A DNA stretch of 64,000 nucleotides. Origin: JADKIH01 sp031417555 (GTDB lineage: Bacteria > Bacteroidota > Bacteroidia > AKYH767-A > 2013-40CM-41-45). The notes below the pieces were generated by a model. It was not told the origin of the DNA. It searched no databases and worked only from the letters and a program-made list of their open reading frames with translations. The translations under genes and the position numbers were made by a program. Shown one piece after another: positions 1 through 8,000 of this stretch. The stretch covers positions 1 to 64,000 of the forward strand of contig JANOVV010000044.1 of NCBI GenBank assembly GCA_031417555.1, written 5' to 3'. Numbering within the stretch: the first letter of the stretch is position 1; every line of letters begins with the position of its first letter.

Positions 1-57
1 CGAATTGAATTAAAAGGAGAATCATTAAGAAGAAAAAACAAACCAGAAAATAAATAA
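1..57 (+). CDS. 3' end of an unidentified gene (partial)
   Basis: Frame 1 is open from the window edge to a TAA at 55-57 and encodes a basic tail of 18 residues ending RRKNKPENK. It has no start inside the window, so it could be the C-terminus of a gene that begins upstream, or chance. No function can be read. Confidence 0.3.
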   Translation, partial: RIELKGESLRRKNKPENK

Positions 58-140
58 CTTTAACCCGTCAAATCCAATCACCCGAAAAAAGAGGGTGGCT
101 TAGTATCCAGAATAGGTGGTATAGGATCACCGGAATAATC

Positions 141-251
141 ACTTTGAAAATCAAAAGTCATTAATTCCATCAAATCATGCCTTCATAATTGGCTTATAGC
201 GTATTTTCATTTTTACAAGTCATTGGCAGTCCAAAAAAATGCCGCGGTCAT
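141..251 (+). repeat. Diverged direct repeat, left copy
   Basis: The first 40 bases (141-180) are identical to 4390-4429. The similarity then decays but keeps common blocks (ATAATTG, ATAGCG, the TCATTGG stretch) until CGGTCATA at 244-251, matched at 4494-4501. The two copies lie in the same orientation and bracket the four genes between 397 and 4326. No open frame typical of a transposase was recognised in either copy. The rest of 58-396 holds only a small hairpin (CACCC...GGGTG near 79-96) and a promoter-like box. Confidence 0.7.
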
Positions 252-339
252 ACTAAGGTGATACCTATTTTTGATGTGCCAAAATTGAGTTTCTTTTTAC
301 GAGCTGCTTAAAGTGAAGGTAATGCGTTCAAATATTTAC

Positions 340-347
340 TATATTTG
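340..347 (+). promoter_or_regulatory. Candidate -7 box (TATATTTG)
   Basis: This is an exact match to the Bacteroidota housekeeping -7 consensus TAnnTTTG, 49 bases upstream of the ATG at 397. No TTTG -33 box is seen at the usual 19-21 base spacing, so the call rests on one box only. Confidence 0.35.
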
Positions 348-396
348 GTGATGACTGGTAGTTATTGGACGGACTGACGTTATCTGCAACAAATAA

Positions 397-1116
397 ATGC
401 GCAAATCAATAATCCTTTTACTACTTAGTTTTTCAATTATTCCTTCTTTATTAATTTCGCAAGAAACAAATTCAAATACTAAAGTCATCAAGGACAAAGG
501 ACTTTCATTGGGAATTCAGGTCTCACCTGATTTTTGCAACGGAAGATTAAAAGGATTTGACGATAGGGAAATAACTTCCTTTTTTTTGAATGACATAAAC
601 AAATATAAAAAGCTGAAATTTGGATTTAGAGTTGGAATCAGTACTTCCTACAGATTATCTAAATCAATTAGCCTCGAAACAGGACTACAATATTCCAACG
701 AAGGATTTCGATCTACCGGATCTGATTTAGTCTATGGTGATATGATTGATCCCAGATATGGATTTATCTATACATCTCAACCTGTCAATCTATCCACTCC
801 TACTCCTGACTATCATTATTTAAATATTCCTTTACAAGCTAACTATTACTTCGGAAAAAATAAAACACTCCTTGTAGGGTTTGGTGTAACTACTGGCTTC
901 TTATTAAAAACATCTATTCAATCAGATAACTTTAACCCCATTAGCCTTTCTCCTACTCTATCATTTGGAATTGAACCACAAATAAATGATAAGATGTATC
1001 TCAGGTTTGAACCACAGTTCCGTTATGCTTTAACAAGTGTAATGGATGAAGCAATTATTACTGCATATTTATGGAGCATTGGAGTTAAAATTTCTTACTA
1101 TTATAAATTGAAGTGA
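397..1116 (+). CDS. Secreted outer-membrane beta-barrel protein (porin-family-like, PorT/OMP_b-brl_2 type)
   Basis: The 239-residue product starts with a Sec signal peptide (about residues 1-21, hydrophobic core LLLLSFSIIPSLLI, cleavage near SQE). After a short linker it shows alternating hydrophobic and aromatic strands typical of an eight-stranded barrel, e.g. LGIQVSPDF, FGFRVGIST, SISLETGLQYS, LNIPLQANYYFG and the C-terminal strand LWSIGVKISYYYKLK with aromatic residues at the end. This is the usual size and form of the Bacteroidota OMP_b-brl_2 family, whose members are mostly of unknown function. It stands alone, about 170 bases ahead of a propeller gene, inside the segment flanked by the 141/4390 direct repeats. 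The role is not known; localisation in the outer membrane is inferred from signal peptide and strand pattern. Confidence 0.7.
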   Translation: MRKSIILLLLSFSIIPSLLISQETNSNTKVIKDKGLSLGIQVSPDFCNGRLKGFDDREITSFFLNDINKYKKLKFGFRVGISTSYRLSKSISLETGLQYSNEGFRSTGSDLVYGDMIDPRYGFIYTSQPVNLSTPTPDYHYLNIPLQANYYFGKNKTLLVGFGVTTGFLLKTSIQSDNFNPISLSPTLSFGIEPQINDKMYLRFEPQFRYALTSVMDEAIITAYLWSIGVKISYYYKLK

Positions 1117-1233
1117 AATTATGCGTTGCATAATAATTGCATTTTCGCCTAACTTTACTTCTCTAATTGTTTATATTTGTAATAAAGCACGGCGTCAATG
1201 CTCCAACGTTATCAGTAATTCTGGGAGACGCGC

Positions 1234-1263
1234 TAACTTGAAACTGACTTTAAGAAATTAACT
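1234..1263 (+). repeat. 30-bp motif shared with 61915-61944
   Basis: TAACTTGAAACTGACT followed by two variable bases and AAGAAATTAACT occurs here and, with two mismatches, at 61915-61944. In both places it lies 24-27 bases upstream of an accessory gene start (1287 and 61971). It may be a shared upstream or recombination sequence of accessory cassettes; the meaning is not known. Confidence 0.6.
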
Positions 1264-1286
1264 CTTTAAAACAGATCTACAGTCAA

Positions 1287-2285
1287 TTGAAAAAGTATTA
1301 CATACGCAAACAAATCTGCACCCTGTTGTTATTGGTTTTTATTACTACCTGCTATGGGCAAACAGGCGAATATATGTTTCGTTGCAGTATACGGGATAAA
1401 GGCGGAAACCTTTGGTTCGGCACTGGGGGCGCAGGCGTGTATCGTTATGATGCCGTATCAGGCAGGTTTACCCATTTTACAAAACAAGACAGCCTGAACG
1501 ATAACAATATTGAATCTGTTTATGTAGACAAAGCAGGGAATATTTGGTTCAGCACCGAGAATGGAGTATGTCGTTACGATGGTAAATCCTTTACCGATAT
1601 TGCAAAGAAAGATGGATTGGGCAATGTTCATATAAATTGTATTTTAGAAGATAGGGCCGGAAACATTTGGATAGGCAGTAATGGCTGGGGAGTATGTCGT
1701 TACAATCCTGTTTCAGGTGCGGTTACCAATTTTAAAAAGGAACAAGGTCTTGGCAGTAATACTGTTCAATGTATTTTAGAAGATAAGGCAGGGAACCTTT
1801 GGTTCGGAGAAAGAGCAGGAGGTGTATGCCGTTACGATACCGCCTCAAGTAAGTTTACCAAAGTTGACGGAGGATGTTTCAGTAGTCAAATTATGAATAT
1901 CATAGAAGATAAAACGGGGAACATCTGGTTTGAAAATTTATATAGCGGACTGTGCCGCTATGACGGAAAATCCTATACTCATTTTACCGAAAAAAATGGT
2001 CTTTGCAATGATACTATTTGTTGTATGTATGAGGATAAGAAGGGAAATCTTTGGTTCGGAAGCGATACTAAGTGGAACACAGGGCACGGAGGCGTTTGCC
2101 GTTACGATGGAAAGTCCTTTACCCGTTTTTCAACTAAAGACGGTCTTACAAATTCCGATGTTTGGACGATAGTAGAAGATAATGACGAAAACATTTGGAT
2201 TGGTACCAGAGGTGGATTATTTCGTTATCATTCCTCTTCAAGAAAGTTTATCAATTATACATACAAAGCGAAAAGCAATAATTAA
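1287..2285 (+). CDS. Secreted two-component-regulator propeller (Reg_prop) protein
   Basis: A 332-residue protein with a signal peptide (LLLVFITTCYGQ, about residues 1-25). It is built from about seven repeats of roughly 40 residues, each with the core D..GN(I/L)WFG...GVCRYD followed by (S/K)FT.F....GL. This is the Reg_prop blade found in the periplasmic sensor of hybrid two-component systems. Here the propeller is free-standing: there is no YYY domain, no membrane segment after the signal and no kinase. So it is probably a periplasmic or surface propeller of unknown ligand. The chosen start is a TTG, because the signal peptide begins directly there and no ATG gives a complete signal sequence. 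The 30-bp element at 1234-1263 lies just upstream. Confidence 0.75.
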   Translation: MKKYYIRKQICTLLLLVFITTCYGQTGEYMFRCSIRDKGGNLWFGTGGAGVYRYDAVSGRFTHFTKQDSLNDNNIESVYVDKAGNIWFSTENGVCRYDGKSFTDIAKKDGLGNVHINCILEDRAGNIWIGSNGWGVCRYNPVSGAVTNFKKEQGLGSNTVQCILEDKAGNLWFGERAGGVCRYDTASSKFTKVDGGCFSSQIMNIIEDKTGNIWFENLYSGLCRYDGKSYTHFTEKNGLCNDTICCMYEDKKGNLWFGSDTKWNTGHGGVCRYDGKSFTRFSTKDGLTNSDVWTIVEDNDENIWIGTRGGLFRYHSSSRKFINYTYKAKSNN

Positions 2286-2328
2286 ATGACAAACAAGCTA
2301 ATAATTCTAACTATCAAATTTTAAGCGC

Positions 2329-3246
2329 ATGAAAAAAATCTACTTGATAATTTCAATTCTGTTTTTGGCAATTGACTATTCAATTGCTCAACCTTCCTTC
2401 AACCAATATTTTGATGGTGCTGATACTTCTGCAACTAATTCAATCATCATTATGTTGGACACAAGCAGTTCAAACATTTGGCAAATCGGGAAACCTCAAA
2501 AAATAATCTTTGATCGTGCTGCGACATTTCCAAACGCACTTGTAACAGACACTATTAATAATTATCCAGACAGTAATGTTTCAAGATTTACATTCAAAAT
2601 TGTTCCTTGGTTTAGTTGGGGGATTCTTGCTCTTCAATGGAAACAAAAGCTTGACATGGACTTGCATCATGACGGGGGCATTATTGAATACTCAGTTGAC
2701 ACAGGTGTGACTTGGACAAATGTTTTCAATGACCCTCATGTTTACAATCTTTATGGATTCCTTCCTACAAATCAAGACACATTGCCAACAAGTGAATACG
2801 CTTTTAGCGGAACTGATTCCACATGGCGGGATGTCTGGCTTTGTTTTGACATGACTTGGTTAAGTTTCAACGACAGTATTTATTTCCGCTACACTTTGAA
2901 AACAGATTCAATCAACAATAACAAAGATGGTTGGATGATTGATAATATGATGGCTCACATAAGTATTATGCATCCTGTAAAGGAAGTTGACAAAAATGAT
3001 TACATGAATGTTTATCCGAACCCTGCTAAAGATTTCGTAAATATTGAGATGGAAAAGATTCAGGATTTTCACATTATTGAAGACATGAAGTTTATCAGTC
3101 AAGACGGAAAAATTTTAAAAGAATGGAAGAACGAGCCAACAAAGTTTTGGTTTGATGTAAGGAATTATCCTGACGGACTTTACTTTCTAAAAGTTAAAAC
3201 AAATCTCAAGTCCGAAACCATTCCAATTGTTATTAAGAGAGATTAA
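2329..3246 (+). CDS. Secreted protein with type IX secretion sorting domain
   Basis: The 305-residue product has a signal peptide (IISILFLAIDYSIAQ, residues 1-20) and a C-terminal T9SS type A sorting domain of about 75 residues that opens with VYPNPAKDFVNIEM and closes with DGLYFLKVKT...IVIKR. The middle is a beta-rich domain with many W and D residues (e.g. IVPWFSWGILALQWKQKLD, DGWMIDNM) resembling carbohydrate- or protein-binding jelly-roll modules of surface proteins, though no catalytic motif is recognised. The gene ends 9 bases before a di-haem peroxidase gene and the two are probably co-transcribed. Export through the outer membrane by the Por system is established for this sorting domain; the function is unknown. 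Confidence 0.75.
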   Translation: MKKIYLIISILFLAIDYSIAQPSFNQYFDGADTSATNSIIIMLDTSSSNIWQIGKPQKIIFDRAATFPNALVTDTINNYPDSNVSRFTFKIVPWFSWGILALQWKQKLDMDLHHDGGIIEYSVDTGVTWTNVFNDPHVYNLYGFLPTNQDTLPTSEYAFSGTDSTWRDVWLCFDMTWLSFNDSIYFRYTLKTDSINNNKDGWMIDNMMAHISIMHPVKEVDKNDYMNVYPNPAKDFVNIEMEKIQDFHIIEDMKFISQDGKILKEWKNEPTKFWFDVRNYPDGLYFLKVKTNLKSETIPIVIKRD

Positions 3247-3255
3247 TGTTTTTCA

Positions 3256-4326
3256 ATGAGGAAGATTTGGATTTTATTCGGCTTACTTGTAATTTTTATT
3301 TTCTGTTTCAGCGGAAAGTATTCAATTACTCCTTACAAATTTGAGCCTCTAAAATTTTTTCCGAAAATGCCTGCTTCTGCAACAAACCCTGTTACAGTTG
3401 AGGGCGCAAAATTGGGAAGATATTTATTCTATGACCCAATCCTAAGTATTGACAGCAATCTATCTTGTTCAAGTTGTCATAAACAACAATATGCTTTCAG
3501 CGATGCGCCAAATCAATTCAGCAAAGGAAGAAACGAAGCATTGATGAAACGAAACACAATGGCTTTGTTCAATCTTGCATGGTATCCTTCTTTTTTTTGG
3601 GATGGAAAAGCTGCAACGATTGAGGCACAAATTTCACATCCGCTAAAAGCAAATGATGAAATGAATATGCAATTGAATATTGCGACTGAACGATTAAGCA
3701 AAAGCAAACTATACAGAAAAATGTTTGCTGATGCTTTCGGGAACGAATCCATTGATAGCATTGAAATCACAAATGCAATTGCTCAATTCCTGCGGACACT
3801 CATTTCACACAAATCAAAATACGACAGAATTATTGGTGGTGACGGACATTTTACAAAACAAGAATACGCTGGATATATTCTGATGAACGACCAAACAAAA
3901 GGCGATTGCCTGCATTGCCACACAAGCGATGCTGATGCGTTGGGAACAAATTTAAAATTCAGCAACAACGGACTTGATGCAATTACAAACGCTGATGATT
4001 ACATAGACAGAGGCAGAGGAGCAGTAACAGGAAAAACTTCTGACAACGGAACTTTTATTATCCCTTCACTCCGCAATGTGGCAATTACTGCACCGTATAT
4101 GCACGATGGAAGATTTAAAACCTTAGAAAATGTTTTAAACTTTTATAGCAACGGAGTAAAGTTTTGCGCCAACATAGATTCTAAAATGGAATTTGCTCAT
4201 CAAGGCGGAGCAATACTTACAGAGGAAGAACAGCAAAGCATAATTTCATTTCTAAAAACTATGACTGACTCAACATTTATTACAGATAAAGAGTTTAGCA
4301 ATCCATTTACAGACAAAATAAATTGA
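3256..4326 (+). CDS. Di-haem cytochrome c peroxidase family protein (CcpA/MauG-like)
   Basis: A 356-residue protein with an N-terminal hydrophobic export or anchor segment (residues 1-20), then two c-type haem sites: CSSCH near residue 74 and CLHCH near 219. Each lies in the expected context: the first follows the P..N..T.EG..LGR.LFYD.ILS stretch, and the YMHDGRFKTLENVL element occurs late in domain two. These are hallmarks of the bacterial di-haem peroxidase family, which reduces hydrogen peroxide using electrons from periplasmic c-type cytochromes, or modifies other substrates (MauG). The length of about 340 mature residues is normal. It follows a T9SS-sorted protein by 9 bases. In Bacteroidota such pairs recur at the surface, so the peroxidase may act in the periplasm on or beside that partner; the pairing is inference. 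Confidence 0.88.
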   Translation: MRKIWILFGLLVIFIFCFSGKYSITPYKFEPLKFFPKMPASATNPVTVEGAKLGRYLFYDPILSIDSNLSCSSCHKQQYAFSDAPNQFSKGRNEALMKRNTMALFNLAWYPSFFWDGKAATIEAQISHPLKANDEMNMQLNIATERLSKSKLYRKMFADAFGNESIDSIEITNAIAQFLRTLISHKSKYDRIIGGDGHFTKQEYAGYILMNDQTKGDCLHCHTSDADALGTNLKFSNNGLDAITNADDYIDRGRGAVTGKTSDNGTFIIPSLRNVAITAPYMHDGRFKTLENVLNFYSNGVKFCANIDSKMEFAHQGGAILTEEEQQSIISFLKTMTDSTFITDKEFSNPFTDKIN

Positions 4327-4389
4327 ACGATGGAACTATTACGAACAGCAGTACATGCACATAACATAAGGTCACTGTTGCACAACTAC

Positions 4390-4501
4390 ACTTTGAAAAT
4401 CAAAAGTCATTAATTCCATCAAATCATGCTATCATAATTGAATAATAGCGCATTCTCTTTGTCGCAATTCATTGGTAGCTGAAAAATCTGACTCGGTCAT
4501 A
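4390..4501 (+). repeat. Diverged direct repeat, right copy; rest of the 4327-4882 gap without genes
   Basis: It matches 141-251 in the same orientation: 40 identical bases at its start, then decaying similarity. The remaining gap to 4882 is AT-rich. I see no RNA gene, no transposase and no convincing promoter in it, apart from a TAAATTTT sequence at 4868-4875 that is one base off a -7 box for the lipoprotein gene. Confidence 0.7.
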
Positions 4502-4882
4502 TCGAAGCTAAATAAATTTAGGGAAAGTGAAAAAAAAATATAAAAAATCGCCAATGGTTTCTTGAATTGAATTTGCGTTTGTTATACCCTAGCAATGAAT
4601 ATGTTTGACCTATTTTTTGAGATTATAACTGGCGGCTGACATTAACAACGCTTGGTTTGCACATTTGATTCCACGAGAGGCTATTTTACTTAATAATAAA
4701 AGATAAAGTGAATAACAGTAAAGGAGAAATCTAAATTACAAATTTTATTATAACTAATTTTATTAATAAAACGGGTGTGCATATATAATTAGCATTGCCG
4801 CAATACTTTTTTATCTCTAATTTGACTTCTTTAATCCCTTCTTCCTTGTTTGCAATTTGTTGACCCTTAAATTTTACAGAGT

Positions 4883-5797
4883 ATGACAAACAAATTATTA
4901 TTTTCAGTAGCAATCATTTTGACACTGGTTGCTTGTAACGACAACAAAGCAAAGCCAGACAATGAATTTGATGTTTCAGTAAGCGACCCAAAATTGAAAA
5001 GTATAAAACCGAAAGTTTTATTTGATGAAGCTCATAAAAATCATCATCAAATTGAAACCACTTACAAACCATTTGCAACATTAATTACAAACGATGGCTG
5101 CTCTGTTAAATCGACAGACAAACCTATTGACAATACTGCGTTAGCAAATATAGATGTTTACATTATTGCTACTGCTATGGGTAAAGAAGACCCAGGCGAC
5201 AAATCCCCATTTACACAAAATGAAGTTGACCAATTAGAGAAATGGGTTAAAGATGGAGGCTCTTTGCTTTTAATAACTGAACATTTTCCTTTTGGACTTG
5301 CTATGTCGCCTGTACTTAATAAGTTTGGAGTTCAAGTACACAATGGATATGTAGAAGATACATTATTAAACAACAAAGACGTTAGAGACGCTTTGCTCTT
5401 TACCAAATCAAAAGGAAATTTAAACCCAACACATCCAATATTAGACAAGGTTGAAAGGCTAAATACTTTTACAGGAAGTTCAGTAAAAGGTGACTCTACT
5501 TGGACACAACTTTTTATTTTCACACCCAATGCACAAAACTTCAATGTAAAAGTGAACGTTAAAAAAGATGGTGGCGACATTACCACAAGTGTTGAATATG
5601 CAGACTTTTATTCAGCAAATGGTTATTCGCAAGGAATTTGCAAGGAATATGGAAAGGGTAAAGTTGTTGTGTTAGCAGAATCTGCATTTCTTACAGCACA
5701 GTTTGACAGGAATATTAATAAATATGGAATGAACAGCCCTGACGAGGACAATAAGCAATTTGTGTTAAACTTAATCAGGTGGCTTGCTACAAAATAA
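4883..5797 (+). CDS. DUF4350-like lipoprotein
   Basis: The 304-residue protein begins with a lipoprotein signal (FSVAIILTLVAC, lipid-modified Cys at residue 18). The body has a Rossmann-like, glutamine-amidotransferase-like fold: VLFDEAHKNHH near residue 46, YIIATAMG, then FTQNEVDQLEKWVKDGGSLLLITEHFPFG at about 112-140 and a late GKGKVVVLAESAFLTA segment. The N..E...L..WV..GG.LLLI pattern is typical of DUF4350 and the GldG-type domain of ABC-associated proteins. It stands alone here, with no ABC transporter beside it, so the role is open. Anchoring in the periplasmic face of a membrane is inferred from the lipobox. Confidence 0.65.
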   Translation: MTNKLLFSVAIILTLVACNDNKAKPDNEFDVSVSDPKLKSIKPKVLFDEAHKNHHQIETTYKPFATLITNDGCSVKSTDKPIDNTALANIDVYIIATAMGKEDPGDKSPFTQNEVDQLEKWVKDGGSLLLITEHFPFGLAMSPVLNKFGVQVHNGYVEDTLLNNKDVRDALLFTKSKGNLNPTHPILDKVERLNTFTGSSVKGDSTWTQLFIFTPNAQNFNVKVNVKKDGGDITTSVEYADFYSANGYSQGICKEYGKGKVVVLAESAFLTAQFDRNINKYGMNSPDEDNKQFVLNLIRWLATK

Positions 5798-5816
5798 AAC
5801 TACTCACAATAATTAA

Positions 5817-5851
5817 GACTTCATGTGGACTGAACAGCCAAACATGAAGTC
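5817..5851. terminator. 10-bp inverted repeat between convergent genes
   Basis: GACTTCATGT (5817-5826) and ACATGAAGTC (5842-5851) form a perfect 10-bp stem with a 15-base loop. It lies 20 bases after the lipoprotein stop and overlaps the broken 3' end of the methyltransferase remnant. It has no clear T-run, so it may be a terminator or a scar left where the methyltransferase gene was cut. Confidence 0.45.
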
Positions 5852-6045
5852 GATGTTGCCCTGACTTTTAAATTCAACATAGATTTGATTTGAGAAGCCG
5901 AAATTAATTTTTTATCAGACAGCTTAGTAAACAATTGAAATTTTACTGCCGATAAAAGAATTTTTGAAACCCAAAAGCCAGTGCCAATTTGCATAATGGA
6001 TCCCGCAGTTGGATTTTTGCTTTGTTGTTCCATATTTATTTTCAT
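5821..6045 (-). pseudogene. 5' fragment of an O-methyltransferase-like gene (dimerisation domain)
   Basis: On the minus strand a 74-residue frame opens with MEQQSKNPTAGSIMQIGTG, then FWVSKILLSAVKFQLFTKLS and a helix with SASQIKSMLNLK. This is the winged-helix dimerisation domain that starts many Bacteroidota SAM-dependent O-methyltransferases (usual length 330-340). In the family the next segment is a (R)ATSDF.D.L motif. Here RATS is still readable, but the frame then slips, and a one-base shift would restore DF. The SAM-binding domain is missing altogether, and the frame ends in a hairpin at 5817-5851. So the gene is a truncated, frameshifted relic. Start at 6045 or at the internal ATG four residues later. 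Confidence 0.6.
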
Positions 6046-6135
6046 TAGAGTGTTATTTAAGATATTTCAATTATACCATTTAAAAAAAAATGCCATAATA
6101 AAATATAAGAAAGAAATAAATTCTGCCTAATAATC

Positions 6136-7806
6136 TCAAATCTTTACTATCTTCTTTTTAATCACTTTATCATCCATAAATATTATAATAAAATAAACAC
6201 CGGGAGGAATTGAGGAAAGATCAATGATATTTTCATTTTGATTTAGCTCTCCGTTTAATTTTTCCTTTCCTAGTAAATCATAAAATTTATAAATTGCCTC
6301 TTGATTACTTATTCCGGAATAAAGAATTGAAATTTGCGAATCAAATGGATTGGGAAAAATATTAATTCGACTATAATCGTTTAATTCAGCAATTAAATCA
6401 GTGCCTGTAATTGAAAAAGAATCACATAGAAAATCATTGGAATGATCTTTATCAACTTTAAAGTTAGGGCAAGAAATCCATGGACAAAATTTATATGTAA
6501 AAGGGAAATGAGAAATTGCAATTCCAAATTCAGATAACGTATCAATTGGAATTGACATTGTCTGACTCGGAATAATATTAATATTATTTATGAGTCGGTA
6601 ATTTTTATAATTACCGCAAACTCCCCAAAGCAGACTCTCAGCATTTATATAAAAGCTATGGATGGTATCGGAACCGGTATTTTGTACTATAATTCGTGGA
6701 GCAAAATTTAATCTATATACCCCAGATGGCAGCGGACTAGGTTGATCAACAAATACTGTATCGAAACTTACATCAACGAGGGCTAGATCACTAGGATAAT
6801 ACCTGTAGTTGCCTAGGGTCGAATAGGATTTCAAATAACTATAATTTCCAATACTATGTTCTGTTCCGGCAACAATAATTATCGAATCATGGATTGAAAA
6901 AGAACTTACATTAACAGAAGATCCTTGGGTACGAAATGAATCTATTAATTGTAAGTTGAAATTAAAAGAAGCAAAATCTGATCCGTTTGAATTACAAATC
7001 CAGATTAAATCTGATTCGATTACAATGTTGTCTGCTACAAAATTCAACTGCGATAAATCAAATTGGCTAATTATATTGTAAGCACTATCAAGTTTCAAAA
7101 GTGTATTACCCGAATTAATTAAATAAGATGAATCCGATAATAAATTTACATAGGAAACCGGTGCTGCAAAAGGAACCTGAATCAATTGTTGTCCGGCCGA
7201 ATCCAATACAAGTAAACCTGATTGATTTCCACATAAAATCGTTTGATTTATTCCCTCAGTTATAGATAGTATATAACTATTTGCAACACTTGAAAATAAA
7301 GAATCCCCGACATTATTACAAAAATATAATGTAGAATCGGCAGCAAGCAAGATGTTGTTATTATTTAGAGAAATAATTTTCCTTAAAACAATATCGACAG
7401 ATGAAAATATTGGTTGTTCATTTATTCTTTTTGTCCAAATAGTATCTCCTGAAGTTGTAAACTTAACAATCCTTCCAAAACTTTCACCAACATCACAACC
7501 TATGCTATATCCACAAGCTAATAAATTACCATCAGAAGCAATAATAATCTCACTATAATTTGCACCCTCTCCATAATTAAAATTCTGATAAATAAAATTC
7601 CCTTCTTTGTCTAGTTTAATAAATATTCCCGACATGTTAAATATCTCACCTACAAATCCAACAGTATAAAAATTTCCAATAGAATCATGCACTATAGAAT
7701 TTAGGCCCGAATTAAATAATGGTTCAAAACTTTTTTCAAAGAAAACTGATTGGGAAAATGTATTTAAAAAAGAAAAAACAAAGATGATTAGTATAAATTT
7801 TTTCAT
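6136..7806 (-). CDS. Secreted propeller-like protein with T9SS sorting domain
   Basis: A 556-residue protein with a signal peptide (FILIIFVFSFLNTFSQ, residues 1-18). Residues 20-330 consist of irregular repeats of the type D..GN.Y..G......G.FIKLD.EGN, typical of beta-propeller surface proteins. A CARDB-like stretch follows (VDVSFDTVFVDQPSPL...). The last 80 residues are a T9SS type A sorting domain opening INIFPNPFDSQISI and ending VIKKKIVKI. The gene is monocistronic and convergent with the methyltransferase relic. No catalytic residues can be seen; surface display or release by the Por secretion system is the only supported statement. Confidence 0.75.
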   Translation of the reverse strand: MKKFILIIFVFSFLNTFSQSVFFEKSFEPLFNSGLNSIVHDSIGNFYTVGFVGEIFNMSGIFIKLDKEGNFIYQNFNYGEGANYSEIIIASDGNLLACGYSIGCDVGESFGRIVKFTTSGDTIWTKRINEQPIFSSVDIVLRKIISLNNNNILLAADSTLYFCNNVGDSLFSSVANSYILSITEGINQTILCGNQSGLLVLDSAGQQLIQVPFAAPVSYVNLLSDSSYLINSGNTLLKLDSAYNIISQFDLSQLNFVADNIVIESDLIWICNSNGSDFASFNFNLQLIDSFRTQGSSVNVSSFSIHDSIIIVAGTEHSIGNYSYLKSYSTLGNYRYYPSDLALVDVSFDTVFVDQPSPLPSGVYRLNFAPRIIVQNTGSDTIHSFYINAESLLWGVCGNYKNYRLINNINIIPSQTMSIPIDTLSEFGIAISHFPFTYKFCPWISCPNFKVDKDHSNDFLCDSFSITGTDLIAELNDYSRINIFPNPFDSQISILYSGISNQEAIYKFYDLLGKEKLNGELNQNENIIDLSSIPPGVYFIIIFMDDKVIKKKIVKI

Positions 7807-7869
7807 AATTGGATAGATTGAAAAGAGTTATAGAATTTAAAATTGAATATCCAAGGCTTTATTTAACTA

Positions 7870-8000
7870 TTACTTCTTTATTACAAATTTCCCATAAATA
7901 TAGGTAATTGGAATATAGGCTCCTACTAAATCTAAAACCGTAAACCATATGGGTGAAGGAAGCATAAAAACAATAGTGATTCCTCCAACCCAACCCAACT
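7870..8000 (-). pseudogene. 3' remnant of an unidentified membrane-protein gene
   Basis: Directly after the selD stop codon, in another frame of the minus strand, about 43 codons read LGWVGGITIVFMLPSPIW, then FTVLDLVGAYIPITYIYG and KFVIKK before a TAA at 7870-7872. The peptide is hydrophobic with helix-like spacing and has no plausible start codon except an internal Met. It looks like the last transmembrane segment of a lost gene. I cannot name the family. It may also be a short real ORF starting at the internal ATG (MLPSP...), which would give 31 residues. Confidence 0.35.

Noticed and set aside
47..60. Possible CRISPR array in the low-complexity repeats (also 47577-47622 and 52391-52457)
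   Set aside because: Units are 7-14 bases without unique spacers and no cas gene is present in the window.
1930..2172. Plus-strand frame of 80 codons inside the Reg_prop gene
   Set aside because: It lies wholly inside a repeat-rich real gene in another frame, and shows no domain or start context.
4731..4913. Minus-strand frame overlapping the start of the DUF4350-like gene
   Set aside because: It has low-complexity AT-driven composition (IIICLSYSV...), no family features, and overlaps a good signal-peptide start on the other strand.
7352..7558. Plus-strand frame within the T9SS propeller gene
   Set aside because: Shadow of the real minus-strand gene; no independent support.
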